Assembly: GCF_900231165.1 (NCBI RefSeq)
Contig: NZ_LT960614.1
Span: 2,292,550 to 2,356,549 of the forward strand
DNA from: Hartmannibacter diazotrophicus
GTDB taxonomy: Bacteria > Pseudomonadota > Alphaproteobacteria > Rhizobiales > Pleomorphomonadaceae
Reading direction: 5' to 3'
Length of the DNA stretch: 64,000 nt
Positions within the stretch are counted from its first letter, which is position 1, and every line of letters begins with the position of its first letter. The notes under the pieces were generated by a model. That model was not told where the DNA came from and ran no database searches. It saw nothing but the letters and a program-made list of their open reading frames with translations. The translations under genes and the position numbers were made by a program. Positions 1 through 8,402 of the stretch are shown here, one piece after another.

Positions 1-145
1 CCGGCTTGAAGGCAAGGCTCCACATCCAGAAGACGGGAAAGAGGATCAATAGCGCGTAGCAGATGACGAGGGCGGTGAAGGCAAGCCCTCGGGTGTCGGT
101 GCGCTGGGTTGCCTTCGGCGGTGTGGCGGTTGCGATGTCGCTCAT
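1..145 (-). CDS. Carbohydrate ABC transporter permease (MalG-type), N-terminal fragment
   Basis: Only the first 48 codons are present; the gene runs off the left edge of the window. The protein starts MSDIATATPP, has a short hydrophilic N-terminus and then enters a first membrane segment (ALVICYALLILFPVFWMW), the usual start of the second permease of a family-1 sugar ABC importer. It lies 22 bp downstream of the first permease gene and so is the third gene of a binding protein-permease-permease operon. The ATPase gene would be expected further left. The family is inferred from context plus the membrane segment, because the EAA loop is outside the window. Confidence 0.75.
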   Translation of the reverse strand, partial: MSDIATATPPKATQRTDTRGLAFTALVICYALLILFPVFWMWSLAFKP

Positions 146-167
146 GGCGTCGTGTTCTCCCGTCCGC

Positions 168-1118
168 TCAGAAGACGTTCAGGCGCTTCTTGGCGACCTG
201 GTAGAAGATGTTGCAGAAGACGAAGAAGATCGCCCAGATCACCACGGCGAGCGCCGATGCCTGCCCGATGTTCCAGAAATCGAAGGTGTATTTGTAGCCG
301 AGGATGCTGGGGCTCTCGGTGGTGATGCCCGGTCCGCCGCTCGTCAGGATGAAGATCGTGTCGTAGATCTTGAAGGCGTCGATCACCCGCAGCATCCCGA
401 TTACGACGAGCAGCGGCGAGAGCATCGGCAGCGTCAGCTTGAAGAACATCTGCACCGGGTTCGCCCCGTCGACGGCGGCGGCGCGGTAGGGGTTCACCGG
501 CAGGGCCTGCATGCCGGCAAAGAAGGTGAGGACCATGAACGGGGTCCACTCCCAGATGTCGACGAAGATGATGCCGTAGAGCGCGAGATCCGGCGAGGCG
601 AAGACCGACGTATCGGTGAGCAGGCCGAAGTGCTCGAGAATATTGTAGGAGACGAAACCCCAAGAGCCGGCGAGCATCGTCTTCCACACGAGGCCGACGA
701 TGATCGGAGCCATCATCGAGGGGATGAAGAGGAACGGGATCAGGATGTTGCGCATCCGGATCTTCTGGCTGAGCACCAGCGCGCCGATGAGCCCGAGCAT
801 GAACTCGATCGGCACCGCGATGCCGACGACCGTGAAGGCCACGCCCATCGAGTTCCAGAAGCGCCCGTCGGTCAGCAGCGTTTCGAAATTCCCGAACCAG
901 ACGAAGTCGCGGATCTTGCCGTACCGGGCCTCATGCAGGCTGATATAGGCCATGTAGAGGAAGGGAACGAGCGAGACGACCAGCAGCGTCAGGAATGTCG
1001 GCGCGATCAGCAGATAGGGATACCAGGGCGAATCCTTGTGATGTGCCAGCCGTTTGGGCGCTGCGTCCGCCGGCCCATCCGCCGTCTGGGGTACTGTCGT
1101 GCTCTTGGCCTGTTCCAT
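168..1118 (-). CDS. Sugar ABC transporter permease (MalF/UgpA-type)
   Basis: 316 residues, an integral membrane permease of a carbohydrate ABC importer. After a hydrophilic N-terminus (about 35 residues) there are six hydrophobic segments, beginning LLIAPTFLTLLVVSLVPFLY. The cytoplasmic EAA loop is visible near residues 210-230 (YRAAAVDGANPVQMFFKLTLP), which couples to the ATPase. Length and motif match UgpA/MalF-like permeases without the extra periplasmic domain of enteric MalF. The gene lies between the binding-protein gene and the second permease, in one operon. Substrate cannot be named; sugars, polyols or glycerol-3-phosphate are usual for this family. Confidence 0.93.
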   Translation of the reverse strand: MEQAKSTTVPQTADGPADAAPKRLAHHKDSPWYPYLLIAPTFLTLLVVSLVPFLYMAYISLHEARYGKIRDFVWFGNFETLLTDGRFWNSMGVAFTVVGIAVPIEFMLGLIGALVLSQKIRMRNILIPFLFIPSMMAPIIVGLVWKTMLAGSWGFVSYNILEHFGLLTDTSVFASPDLALYGIIFVDIWEWTPFMVLTFFAGMQALPVNPYRAAAVDGANPVQMFFKLTLPMLSPLLVVIGMLRVIDAFKIYDTIFILTSGGPGITTESPSILGYKYTFDFWNIGQASALAVVIWAIFFVFCNIFYQVAKKRLNVF

Positions 1119-1150
1119 CGCGATCGTCTGTTCTTGAAGGCAGGGAAGGC

Positions 1151-1170
1151 CGGCGCCCTTGCGAGCGCCG
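1151..1170 (-). repeat. Short hairpin between binding-protein and permease genes
   Basis: A perfect 6-bp inverted repeat (CGGCGC / GCGCCG) with an 8-nt loop lies in the 74-nt gap 3' of the sugar-binding-protein gene. There is no T-tract, so it is more likely an mRNA 3'-stabilising or partial-attenuation structure than a full terminator. Confidence 0.4.
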
Positions 1171-1192
1171 ACCGATTGCGGCGTGAAGGCGA

Positions 1193-2596
1193 TTACTGCA
1201 GGACGCAGGGATCGCAGATGGCGGAGACTTCCTGCTGCAGCTGCTTGGCCGCATCCTCGGGCGTGACCTTGCCGAGACCGACCTGCTGGAAGATGCGATT
1301 CATGACGTCGGAGACTTCAAAGAAGCGCGGCATCTTCAGCGTGGCGGTAATGCCCTTCATGCTGCCCTGCATCGCCTCGTAGAGGTTGGCGAGGCGGTTG
1401 TCGTCCTTGATCAGCAGCGGCCAGGAACTGTTGCGCATCGGCACGCCGACGCCGCTTGAAAGGAACTTCTCCTGGGTCGACTTCTCGATCGCCCACTGCA
1501 GGAAGAGGTAGGTCGCTTCCGGGTTCTTGCTGTGGGCCGAGATGGTGAGGCCCGACGGCTCGCCGGCGCTGAAGTAAGCGTCGCCCTCGTCGGCCGAGCG
1601 CGGCGTCGGACCGTAGAGGAAGGAGCCGGCGAGACTGGACGAACCCGGCTGGTCGATGCCGAGCACGAAGTCGCTGTAGGCGATGGACTGCGCCGCGATG
1701 CCGTTGCCCATGACCGTCGGAACGTCGATCAGCGAGTATTCGGCCTGGCCGGGCGGGGCGTATTTCCAAAGATCGGACCAGGTCGTCAGGCCCTTGACGA
1801 CTTCCGGCGTGTCGAAGGTCGGATGGCCCGCTTCATCGAAGAGCTTGCCGCCCATGTTGCGGATGAAGACTTCCCAGACGGAGACATAGGTCGTGCCGCC
1901 GTTGAGGCCTTCCATGACGATGCCGTAGAAGTCGCTGGTGAGCGGCTTGCCGGCGAGCGTCTCGCCCGACTTGCGGGTGAAGAACTCGGCGATGTCGTGG
2001 ACCTGCTGGAAGGTCTCGGCCGGCTTCAGCGGATAGCCATATTTGGCTTCGAAGGCGGCCTGCTCGTCCTTGTTCTCGAAGAGGTCCTTCCGGCCCCAGT
2101 AGACCATGTTGTAGTTCCACTGGAGGAAGCTGTAGGTCTTGCCGCCGTAGTTGGCGAGCGAGGAATAGGCCGGCTCGATCAGGTCGGCGAGATCGAGGTC
2201 CGGGTCGGCGAGCTTCGGATCCTTCATGAAGTCGTCGATCGGCATCAGGACGCCGGCGTCGAGAAGAAGGCCGTACTGCAGGCCGTGGTTCATGACGGCA
2301 TCATATTCGCCGCGCCCGGAGAGCAGGTCCGCCTGGCCGCGGTTGATCACCTCGAAGTGGTTGAGAAGCTGGTAGTTGACCTTGATGCCGCTTTCCGCCT
2401 CGAACTCGGGAACGAGCTTGGCAAAGGACTCCTGCAGCGGCGTCACCTCGTCGAGGATGTGGATTTCCGTGCCCTTGTAGGGCTCGGCAGCCTCCTTGAG
2501 GGACCATGCGAAGGCCGGCGAAAGTGCCGTCGCGCAAAGGAGACCACCCAACGCCAGCGAGGCGAGGGTAGGCGTTGAAACAGAGAAAGACGTCAT
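1193..2596 (-). CDS. Sugar ABC transporter extracellular solute-binding protein
   Basis: 467 residues, the periplasmic binding protein of a carbohydrate ABC importer (family 1, UgpB/MalE-like). The N-terminus MTSFSVSTPTLASLALGG...SPAFAWS is a Sec signal peptide with a likely cut after AFA. The mature part shows the family's usual opening (IHILDEVTPLQESFAKLVPEFEAESGIKVNYQL, abbreviated) and length. The chosen ATG at 2596 is preceded by a strong AGGAG 8 nt upstream; the frame stays open for 89 more codons upstream but that stretch is not signal-like. It is first in an operon with two permeases. A 498-bp gap upstream carries operator-like palindromes. Confidence 0.92.
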   Translation of the reverse strand: MTSFSVSTPTLASLALGGLLCATALSPAFAWSLKEAAEPYKGTEIHILDEVTPLQESFAKLVPEFEAESGIKVNYQLLNHFEVINRGQADLLSGRGEYDAVMNHGLQYGLLLDAGVLMPIDDFMKDPKLADPDLDLADLIEPAYSSLANYGGKTYSFLQWNYNMVYWGRKDLFENKDEQAAFEAKYGYPLKPAETFQQVHDIAEFFTRKSGETLAGKPLTSDFYGIVMEGLNGGTTYVSVWEVFIRNMGGKLFDEAGHPTFDTPEVVKGLTTWSDLWKYAPPGQAEYSLIDVPTVMGNGIAAQSIAYSDFVLGIDQPGSSSLAGSFLYGPTPRSADEGDAYFSAGEPSGLTISAHSKNPEATYLFLQWAIEKSTQEKFLSSGVGVPMRNSSWPLLIKDDNRLANLYEAMQGSMKGITATLKMPRFFEVSDVMNRIFQQVGLGKVTPEDAAKQLQQEVSAICDPCVLQ

Positions 2597-3094
2597 GGGC
2601 AGCTCCTGTCCTTCAGCAAGGAAATCAATCGGCAAGACACGGGTGAACCGACGACGGGTCGTCGAGGCGCGCGCATGCCGATTTCCAGAAGCCCCGTCTC
2701 CGGCATGACGAGCGTTGATATTCGTAAGTATACTGAGCAATGGTCGTGCCAGATTGGTTCGGATCGGATTTAGCCCGGCAACTGAGGGAAAATCCGTATG
2801 CGCCCGGAGCAGGTTGCGCAACCTTGGGGCGTTATTTGAATTGCCTGTCAATAATTTGAGCAATTATTGGGAATAGTGCCGAATTTCTTGGCGGGGGCAG
2901 TTGGTGCTTCCGGCTCTCGCGGGGCCGGAACTCCGGGGAGGCGGCACCATTGCCGTCCGGACATGGGGCAGGGGCGAAGCTGGTTCGCCTGCCAGACAAT
3001 TATTCAGGATACGTACTATCGGCTGACGGCCAGAGGCAGGCATTCCGCGCGGGGCGCAAAACTGCGCCGGGTTTGCCGGCCACGCCTTTGTTCG
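2597..3094. promoter_or_regulatory. 498-bp intergenic region with two operator-like palindromes
   Basis: This non-coding stretch lies upstream of the sugar ABC operon and downstream of the phosphodiesterase gene. It holds a perfect 14-bp palindrome AGGTTGCGCAACCT (2811-2824), whose TTGCGCAA core resembles LacI/GalR-type operators. It also holds an inverted repeat CAATAATT-5 nt-AATTATTG (2849-2869); the half-site CAATTATT recurs at 2997-3004. These look like binding sites for a sugar-responsive repressor, but no regulator gene is adjacent in the window. No reliable -35/-10 pair was assigned. Confidence 0.5.
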
Positions 3095-3823
3095 TCAGCG
3101 CAGGCTGATGTCGGCGATGACCGGCAGATGGTCGGAGCAATGACGCGCTTCGCGATCCGTCCAGACGGCGCAAAGGCGAAGCGGCCGGGCGCAATAGATC
3201 CGGTCGAGGCGCAACTGCGGCAGTGCGGCCGGAAATGTTGCGAGCCTCGTGCGCAGAGGCAGGATTTTCGCCATCGTCCGGCGCACCTTGCCGCAAAAAA
3301 ACCAGTCGTTGAAATCGCCGAGCATCACCGTCGGGGCCGTCTCGGCAGTCTCGGCAATGCTCTGGAGCTGCCGTGCCTGGCGGGCGCGCTCGGTGATGGC
3401 AAGACCGAGATGGACCGCGATCAGGCGCAGGGGGCCGTGCGGGCCATCGACGACCGTTTCGATCGCCATCCGTGGTTCCCGGTTCGCGTGGGAGAGATCA
3501 TGCCGTGCGGACCGCACCAGCGGCCAGCGGCTGAGAAGGACATTGCCATAGTCGCCGTCCTCCGCCGTGATCGTGTGGGCTTCGGCGCGGTGGCCGCTGG
3601 ACGGGCCGTGGATGCCGTGCAGACGGGCCAGTGCCTGCGGCCCGCGCCCGCGCGTGTCGACTTCCTGCAGGGCGACGAGATCGGGGGCGTGCTTTTCGAT
3701 GAGAGCCGCGATCCGGTCGAGATCGAAGACACCGTCAGGTCCGATCCCGCCGTGGATATTCCAGGTCATCAGCCTGATCGAGGCTGGCGGAACAGGTCGT
3801 GGCAACGGACCGATGTCCGTCAT
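3095..3823 (-). CDS. Endonuclease/exonuclease/phosphatase (EEP) family protein
   Basis: 242 residues of the EEP (DNase I-like) metal-dependent phosphodiesterase fold. Visible signatures are LMTWNIHGG near residue 20, LVALQEVD (metal-binding Glu) near 52, a mid-protein HLGL segment, MLGDFNDWF near 180, and the C-terminal SDHLPVIADI catalytic His motif. The ATG at 3823 overlaps the stop codon of the upstream phospholipase gene in an ATGA junction, so the two are probably translationally coupled. The substrate could be nucleic acid, inositol phosphate or a lipid headgroup; the coupling to a phospholipase D-type protein favours membrane-lipid related chemistry, but that is inference. No signal peptide is seen. 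Confidence 0.9.
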   Translation of the reverse strand: MTDIGPLPRPVPPASIRLMTWNIHGGIGPDGVFDLDRIAALIEKHAPDLVALQEVDTRGRGPQALARLHGIHGPSSGHRAEAHTITAEDGDYGNVLLSRWPLVRSARHDLSHANREPRMAIETVVDGPHGPLRLIAVHLGLAITERARQARQLQSIAETAETAPTVMLGDFNDWFFCGKVRRTMAKILPLRTRLATFPAALPQLRLDRIYCARPLRLCAVWTDREARHCSDHLPVIADISLR

Positions 3824-5970
3824 TGCGACGATCCGCGATAGCGCCGGACGAGCGCCTGCAGACCCAATGAGAAGAACAGCCACAGGGCGAAGATCGCGCC
3901 AACGGCTGAAAGGTTGGCCAGCGATGGGTCGCGGAATATCTCGACGATCTGGTTTCCGAGCACGGTCATGACAAGGATTCCCGGCATGAGGCCAAGAATC
4001 GATCCTAGCACGTAGTCGACGAAACGGATGCCGACCGCGCCGCTGACGAGATTGATCACGGTGAAGGGGGCGATCGGGATCAGCCGGATCGTCGCCACAG
4101 CGAGAATTCCGGATCGGGCGAGGGCCCTTCGAACGCGGTTGATCCGCGGACCGACATAGCGGCGCAACAGCTTGGTGCCCAGGCCCCGGCCGACGAAATA
4201 GGTGAGAATGGCGCTCGCCAGAGCCCCGCTGGCGGCCAGGAACACGCCGGGCCAGACGCCAAAGACGGCGATGGTCGCAAGCATCATCACCGTGAGCGGA
4301 AAGGCGACGAGCCCCCCGGCCAGGAAGGCAAGCAGCACGATGGCCGGGGCGAAGGGTTGGTCTTCGATCGACGCCAGAATTTTGGTGAACTGGTCGGGCT
4401 GGGCCTGCGGCAACTGGTTCCAGACGAACATCAGGAGAAGCACGCCGCAGACGGCGACGGTTCCCCACAGGAAATGCCGCATTTTCGGCAAGGAGCTTTT
4501 TTCGCCATTTGCCGAAAGCGGCCGGTCTGGCGGTTCGGACGGGTCCGCGATCGCCTCGATCGGAAGAATGAAGCTGCCTTCGGGCGGCTCGACGGTTTTC
4601 AGCGTGCGTCTGGACTGCGTGCGGGCTTCCATCAGCGCCTTGAAGGTGCCGGCCTCCTCGGCGTGCGCCTCCAACTCCTTGGGTTCGAGCCCTAGATGTT
4701 CGCCCAGAAGCCGGTAGCGCGTCTGGCGGATCGCGGCCTCTTGCGCCTCATTCCCGGCAACGACCACGAGGTCGCATTCCGTGTCGAGGCCCATCGACCG
4801 ATTGCAGAGATTGGACGACCCGATCCGCAAGATCCGGTCGTCGACGATCATGACCTTGGCGTGGACGAAGACGGGCTTCGTTTCGCCATCGTCGGTCACG
4901 TCAGGATAGACGACATGCACCCTGTCGCCGACGCCATGATCGGCGACGATCCGCATGAAGCGCGAGCGGCCGCCTTCCATGGCTTCTTGCGTGATCCAGC
5001 CGGGATAGGACTTCGGTGTCACCGCGACGACATGCATGTCCGGCCGCGCCTTCAATCGCTCGACCATGCGATGCGCAACAAGCTCCGAGGTCAGGAACTG
5101 GTTTTCGATGTAGATGAAGGTCTCGGCGACATCGATCATGTCGCAATAGAGCGCCTCGACCTCGCGGACCGCGCTGTTCTGGCCGTAGCGCGGTTCGGTG
5201 CGTGCCAGCCCGATCTCGACATCTTCAAGATCGATCCCTGCCGCGCTGGGCCATGGATCTTGGCACTTCCACGAGGCCAGAAGACCCGTCTTTTTCGGCT
5301 TTCGAAGCGGTTCGCAGGTCGCCCGCTCCCAGCGCCGCCGGAAGATGTCGCCGAGAGAGGAGGCGATCTCGCCGTCAACAACCATCTGGACGTCGTGGAA
5401 AGGTGCATAGCGTTCGCCATTGGGGTCGACCCGGCGCGAGTCGTCCGCCGCATGGTTCGGCACATCCCAGCGCCGGCGCGTGATGTCGATGCCGCCGCAA
5501 AAAGCGACGCTGTCGTCGACGACGACGATCTTCTGATGGTGAGAGCCGCCAACCGGGCATGCGTCATCCAGGCAGAACTCGATCTGTGGCGGCGTATTCC
5601 AGAGCAGCGAATAGACCGGCACGAGTTCGCGTTCCAGCGAGAAGACCATCGAATAGTCCCACAGCAGGATGCGGATGCGCAGGCGCCTGTTGCGCCGCAC
5701 AAGAGCCGTCAGGAAGTCGGCGAACGTCTCCGGCAGACCGTCGTCCGCCTCGTTGGAGGGGCCGACGAGCCGCATTCGGCTGTCGATGTCCCAGCCGGCG
5801 ATGTGAATCGTCCGCTTTGCATTGAGCATGGCCTGGCGAAGGGCGCCGTAGTAATTGGCCGCGTCCACGAGGACGCCGGCCCTGTCGGCCCTGGCCTTGG
5901 TCCAGATATTCCGGCCCGGCTGCAGCAGCGAGCCGGCAGCCGTCGTTTCGTAGTGCGCGTCTTCGTTCAT
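3820..5970 (-). CDS. Phospholipase D-like / VTT-domain fusion membrane protein
   Basis: 716 residues. The N-terminal 500 residues contain two HKD catalytic motifs of the phospholipase D/cardiolipin synthase superfamily: SHHQKIVVVDD (His146) and FVHAKVMIVDD (His370), followed by GGIDI and GSSNLCNRS. The C-terminal 210 residues (from MRHFLWGTVAVCG) form a multi-span membrane domain with the VTT/DedA-like pattern (PFAPAIVLLAFLAGGLVAFP; AATIAVFGVWPG), comparable to the TVP38/TMEM64 family. It may therefore hydrolyse or transfer phosphatidyl groups at the inner membrane. The ATG at 5970 is preferred to a TTG four codons upstream. It is cotranscribed with the EEP gene and divergent from the sigma-54 regulator. 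Confidence 0.93.
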   Translation of the reverse strand: MNEDAHYETTAAGSLLQPGRNIWTKARADRAGVLVDAANYYGALRQAMLNAKRTIHIAGWDIDSRMRLVGPSNEADDGLPETFADFLTALVRRNRRLRIRILLWDYSMVFSLERELVPVYSLLWNTPPQIEFCLDDACPVGGSHHQKIVVVDDSVAFCGGIDITRRRWDVPNHAADDSRRVDPNGERYAPFHDVQMVVDGEIASSLGDIFRRRWERATCEPLRKPKKTGLLASWKCQDPWPSAAGIDLEDVEIGLARTEPRYGQNSAVREVEALYCDMIDVAETFIYIENQFLTSELVAHRMVERLKARPDMHVVAVTPKSYPGWITQEAMEGGRSRFMRIVADHGVGDRVHVVYPDVTDDGETKPVFVHAKVMIVDDRILRIGSSNLCNRSMGLDTECDLVVVAGNEAQEAAIRQTRYRLLGEHLGLEPKELEAHAEEAGTFKALMEARTQSRRTLKTVEPPEGSFILPIEAIADPSEPPDRPLSANGEKSSLPKMRHFLWGTVAVCGVLLLMFVWNQLPQAQPDQFTKILASIEDQPFAPAIVLLAFLAGGLVAFPLTVMMLATIAVFGVWPGVFLAASGALASAILTYFVGRGLGTKLLRRYVGPRINRVRRALARSGILAVATIRLIPIAPFTVINLVSGAVGIRFVDYVLGSILGLMPGILVMTVLGNQIVEIFRDPSLANLSAVGAIFALWLFFSLGLQALVRRYRGSSQ

Positions 5971-6326
5971 TGCTTTCAGCAAGGTGTATGCCCCGGATCG
6001 GATCGTGATTGTGGAGAAGGACCAACGCGCCGAGGGCCAAGATGTTCAGTGATCGATGTCGGGAACTGCCGGCAGGAGACACTAGCCGGCGATCCGTCTG
6101 TGGTTGACGCCTGGTAATGTCGCCACGTGCAATCCGGGTCTGTTCGCAGGCTGGCTCTATTCGCAGGGAAGACGGCAATTGACCGGCTCTGACCGCCATG
6201 CGTGCTGCAATGCCCTTGCCGGACGCGACGGATCGCACCCTTGAAGCAGCCGCGATTATCTGAAACGCTGACGCCCAACTAGAACGATTAAATAAACGGT
6301 CTCGGCCGCGCGTGAGGGCAAGCACC
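5971..6326. other. Intergenic region between divergent genes
   Basis: 356 bp separate the divergently transcribed phospholipase D gene and the sigma-54 activator, so promoters for both should lie here. The right part is AT-richer (around 6280-6300). I could not assign a convincing promoter or operator, and the reading frames present show no recognisable protein. Confidence 0.5.
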
Positions 6327-8213
6327 ATGGTCTCGGCGAAATCGCACGTTCAGGAACTGGAGCGCGTCGGACGGGGAGATCCAAGCGGGCGCGATACGCC
6401 GGTGCTGCAGTCGTGGCTGAGGTGCCTCAACGACTATCGCCTCGATCCGACCCAAGCGCAGGAAGCCTATATCCTGCCCGAAACCGAGCTCAAGGAACAT
6501 CGCGACGAGGCGGAGGAACTGATCCGCATTGGCCGATCCGCCGTCGAGGGTCTTTTCCGGCATGTCCAGGACCAGGCCTATGTGTTGCTGCTGTCGGATG
6601 CGCGCGGCGTCACCGTCGATTTCATGGGCGATCCGACCTTCGACAACCAGTTGCGCCGCGCCGGGCTCTATCTCGGCTCGGAATGGTCCGAGCACCGCGC
6701 CGGCACCTGCGCGGTCGGAGCGTGCATCGTCTCCGGCGAGCCCGTGATCATCCATCAGGACGATCATTTCGACACGAGCCATATCGGCCTGACCTGCACG
6801 GCCGCGCCGATCTACGATACGCTCGGCGACCTGACCGCCGTGCTCGACATCTCGCAGCTGCGCTCGCCGACCGCCAAGGCAAGCCAGCAGCTTGCCATGC
6901 ATCTGGTCGCGACCACCGCGCGGCGCATCGAGCTTTCCAACCTGATGGCGCGCACGCGCAACGACTGGATTCTCCGCCTGTCGCGATCGCCGGACTTTCT
7001 GGATGTCGATCCGGAGGCGGCGATTTCCATCGATGCCTCCGGCCGGATTTCAGGCATGACCCATGGCGGCTTTCGCGCCCTTGCCCGCACGCTCGACCTT
7101 GGCGACGGCGTCATGCGTTCGCTGGTCGGCGAACGGATCTCGCGCTTCCTCGACATCGACGTCGACGACCTGCCCAAACTGATGCGCGGCCAGCCCGACG
7201 GCGAAAGGGTGCTCCGGACCCGCTCCAGTGCGGCGCTCTTTGCCAGCGCCATCGCGCCCGTCGAGCGGCTGCGCGGCACGCCGGTGCCGGCGCCGCGCGT
7301 GCCCCGTGTCCTGCGCGAACTCAGCTTCGGCGATCCGGCGATGGAGGCGGTGCAGCTTCGCGCCAGCAAGCTCGTCGGCCGCGATATCCCTATCTGCATT
7401 CAGGGCGAAACGGGCGCCGGCAAGGAATACCTCGCGCGCGCCATACACGACAGCCACCCCGACGCAGGCCGGTTCGTGGCGGTCAATTGCGCCGCGATCC
7501 CGGAGAGCCTGATTGAATCGGAACTCTTCGGTTATGCGCCCGGCGCTTTCACCGGGGCAGCGCCGCGCGGCAAGCAGGGTCTCATCGAGGCGGCCGATGG
7601 CGGCACCCTGTTCCTCGATGAGATCGGCGACATGCCGCTCGGCCTTCAGGCCCGGCTCCTGCGCGTCCTCGCCGAGGGCGAAGTGACGCCCGTTGGCGCG
7701 CACCGTCCGCGACCGGTCAGATTCCGGCTGATCTCCGCATCTCATCATCGGCTGGAGGCGCTGGTGGAAAGCGGCCGCTTCCGGCAGGATCTCTATTTCC
7801 GGCTCAACGCGGCGACGCTCAGCCTTCCGCCGCTACGCGAACGCCGCGACCTCGACGGGCTGATTGATCACATGTTGCGGCGGGTCGCGCAGGAACACGG
7901 CGCCCCCTTGCGCCTTTCTGCCGCCGCCCGCCGCAGTTTGAAGGCCCACCCCTGGCCGGGCAATTTGCGCGAGCTTGCCAATGCGCTGAGGGTCGCAGCG
8001 GCCTTCAGCGATGACGGCGAGATCGGTCCAGATGACCTTCCTGAGCAACTGAGCCGGCCGAAGGCCGAGACGCCGCCGATGAGGAACAGGCCGGGGCTGG
8101 AAATTTTCGACCAGTTGGCGGCCTGCGGCGGCAACGTTTCGGAACTTGCCCGCCGGCTCGGCGTCGACCGTTCCACCGTCCATCGGCGCCTGCGGCGCCT
8201 GTCGGCCGGGTAG
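6327..8213 (+). CDS. Sigma-54-dependent transcriptional activator, AcoR-like (GAF-AAA-Fis HTH)
   Basis: 628 residues. The N-terminal 200 residues resemble the AcoR-type sensory/GAF region (YVLLLSDARGVTVDFMGD; EHRAGTCAVGACIVSGEPV). The AAA+ domain has Walker A GETGAGKEY (about residue 360), the sigma-54-contacting loop GAFTGA (about 406) and Walker B GGTLFLDEIGD. The C-terminus is a Fis-type helix-turn-helix (VSELARRLGVDRSTVHRRL). It should bind an upstream activator site and remodel sigma-54 RNA polymerase in response to a small ligand. The stop is 114 bp before a -24/-12 promoter serving the next gene, so that flavin monooxygenase is the obvious target. ATG 6327 was chosen over a GTG at 6312 because GAGGG precedes it. 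Confidence 0.94.
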   Translation: MVSAKSHVQELERVGRGDPSGRDTPVLQSWLRCLNDYRLDPTQAQEAYILPETELKEHRDEAEELIRIGRSAVEGLFRHVQDQAYVLLLSDARGVTVDFMGDPTFDNQLRRAGLYLGSEWSEHRAGTCAVGACIVSGEPVIIHQDDHFDTSHIGLTCTAAPIYDTLGDLTAVLDISQLRSPTAKASQQLAMHLVATTARRIELSNLMARTRNDWILRLSRSPDFLDVDPEAAISIDASGRISGMTHGGFRALARTLDLGDGVMRSLVGERISRFLDIDVDDLPKLMRGQPDGERVLRTRSSAALFASAIAPVERLRGTPVPAPRVPRVLRELSFGDPAMEAVQLRASKLVGRDIPICIQGETGAGKEYLARAIHDSHPDAGRFVAVNCAAIPESLIESELFGYAPGAFTGAAPRGKQGLIEAADGGTLFLDEIGDMPLGLQARLLRVLAEGEVTPVGAHRPRPVRFRLISASHHRLEALVESGRFRQDLYFRLNAATLSLPPLRERRDLDGLIDHMLRRVAQEHGAPLRLSAAARRSLKAHPWPGNLRELANALRVAAAFSDDGEIGPDDLPEQLSRPKAETPPMRNRPGLEIFDQLAACGGNVSELARRLGVDRSTVHRRLRRLSAG

Positions 8214-8221
8214 GGCAGACC

Positions 8222-8260
8222 GTGGCGCCACAGCTGTGGCACCGCGCCACGAAACGCCAC
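8222..8260. promoter_or_regulatory. Putative upstream activator site (clustered GTGGC/GCCAC palindromes)
   Basis: Just after the activator stop codon, GTGGCGCCAC (8222-8231) is followed by GTGGC-5 nt-GCCAC (8236-8250) and a further CGCCAC (8255-8260). Repeated dyad elements about 70-105 bp upstream of a -24 box are the usual placement of enhancer sites for sigma-54 activators. That these bind the neighbouring AcoR-like protein is inference. Confidence 0.55.
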
Positions 8261-8327
8261 GCACTCGCAAGTCCGGGTTCGTCTCTAACGCATTGATCGC
8301 TCGAGTTTCCTGACGGATTTGCGCTCA

Positions 8328-8342
8328 TGGCACGTCCGTTGC
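8328..8342 (+). promoter_or_regulatory. Sigma-54 (-24/-12) promoter of the flavin monooxygenase gene
   Basis: The sequence TGGCACGTCCGTTGC matches the RpoN consensus TGGCAC-N5-TTGC exactly, with the required 10 bp between the GG and GC dinucleotides. It lies 60 bp upstream of the ATG at 8403, giving a leader of about 50 nt, and the gene before it encodes a sigma-54 activator. Confidence 0.85.
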
Positions 8343-8402
8343 GCCTTCGTGGCTCTAACGCGGCGGCAAGCCGCGTAGCCAAAAAGAAGTTGGAGGAAAC
8401 GG

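Noticed and set aside
63-1382. Long plus-strand open frame across the sugar permease genes
   Set aside because: Antisense to clearly coding permease and binding-protein genes; the translation is charged and low in complexity, as expected of a GC-rich shadow frame.
5976-6278. A 100-residue minus-strand gene in the divergent gap
   Set aside because: No ribosome site, no hydrophobic or family signal, and it overlaps the probable promoter region.
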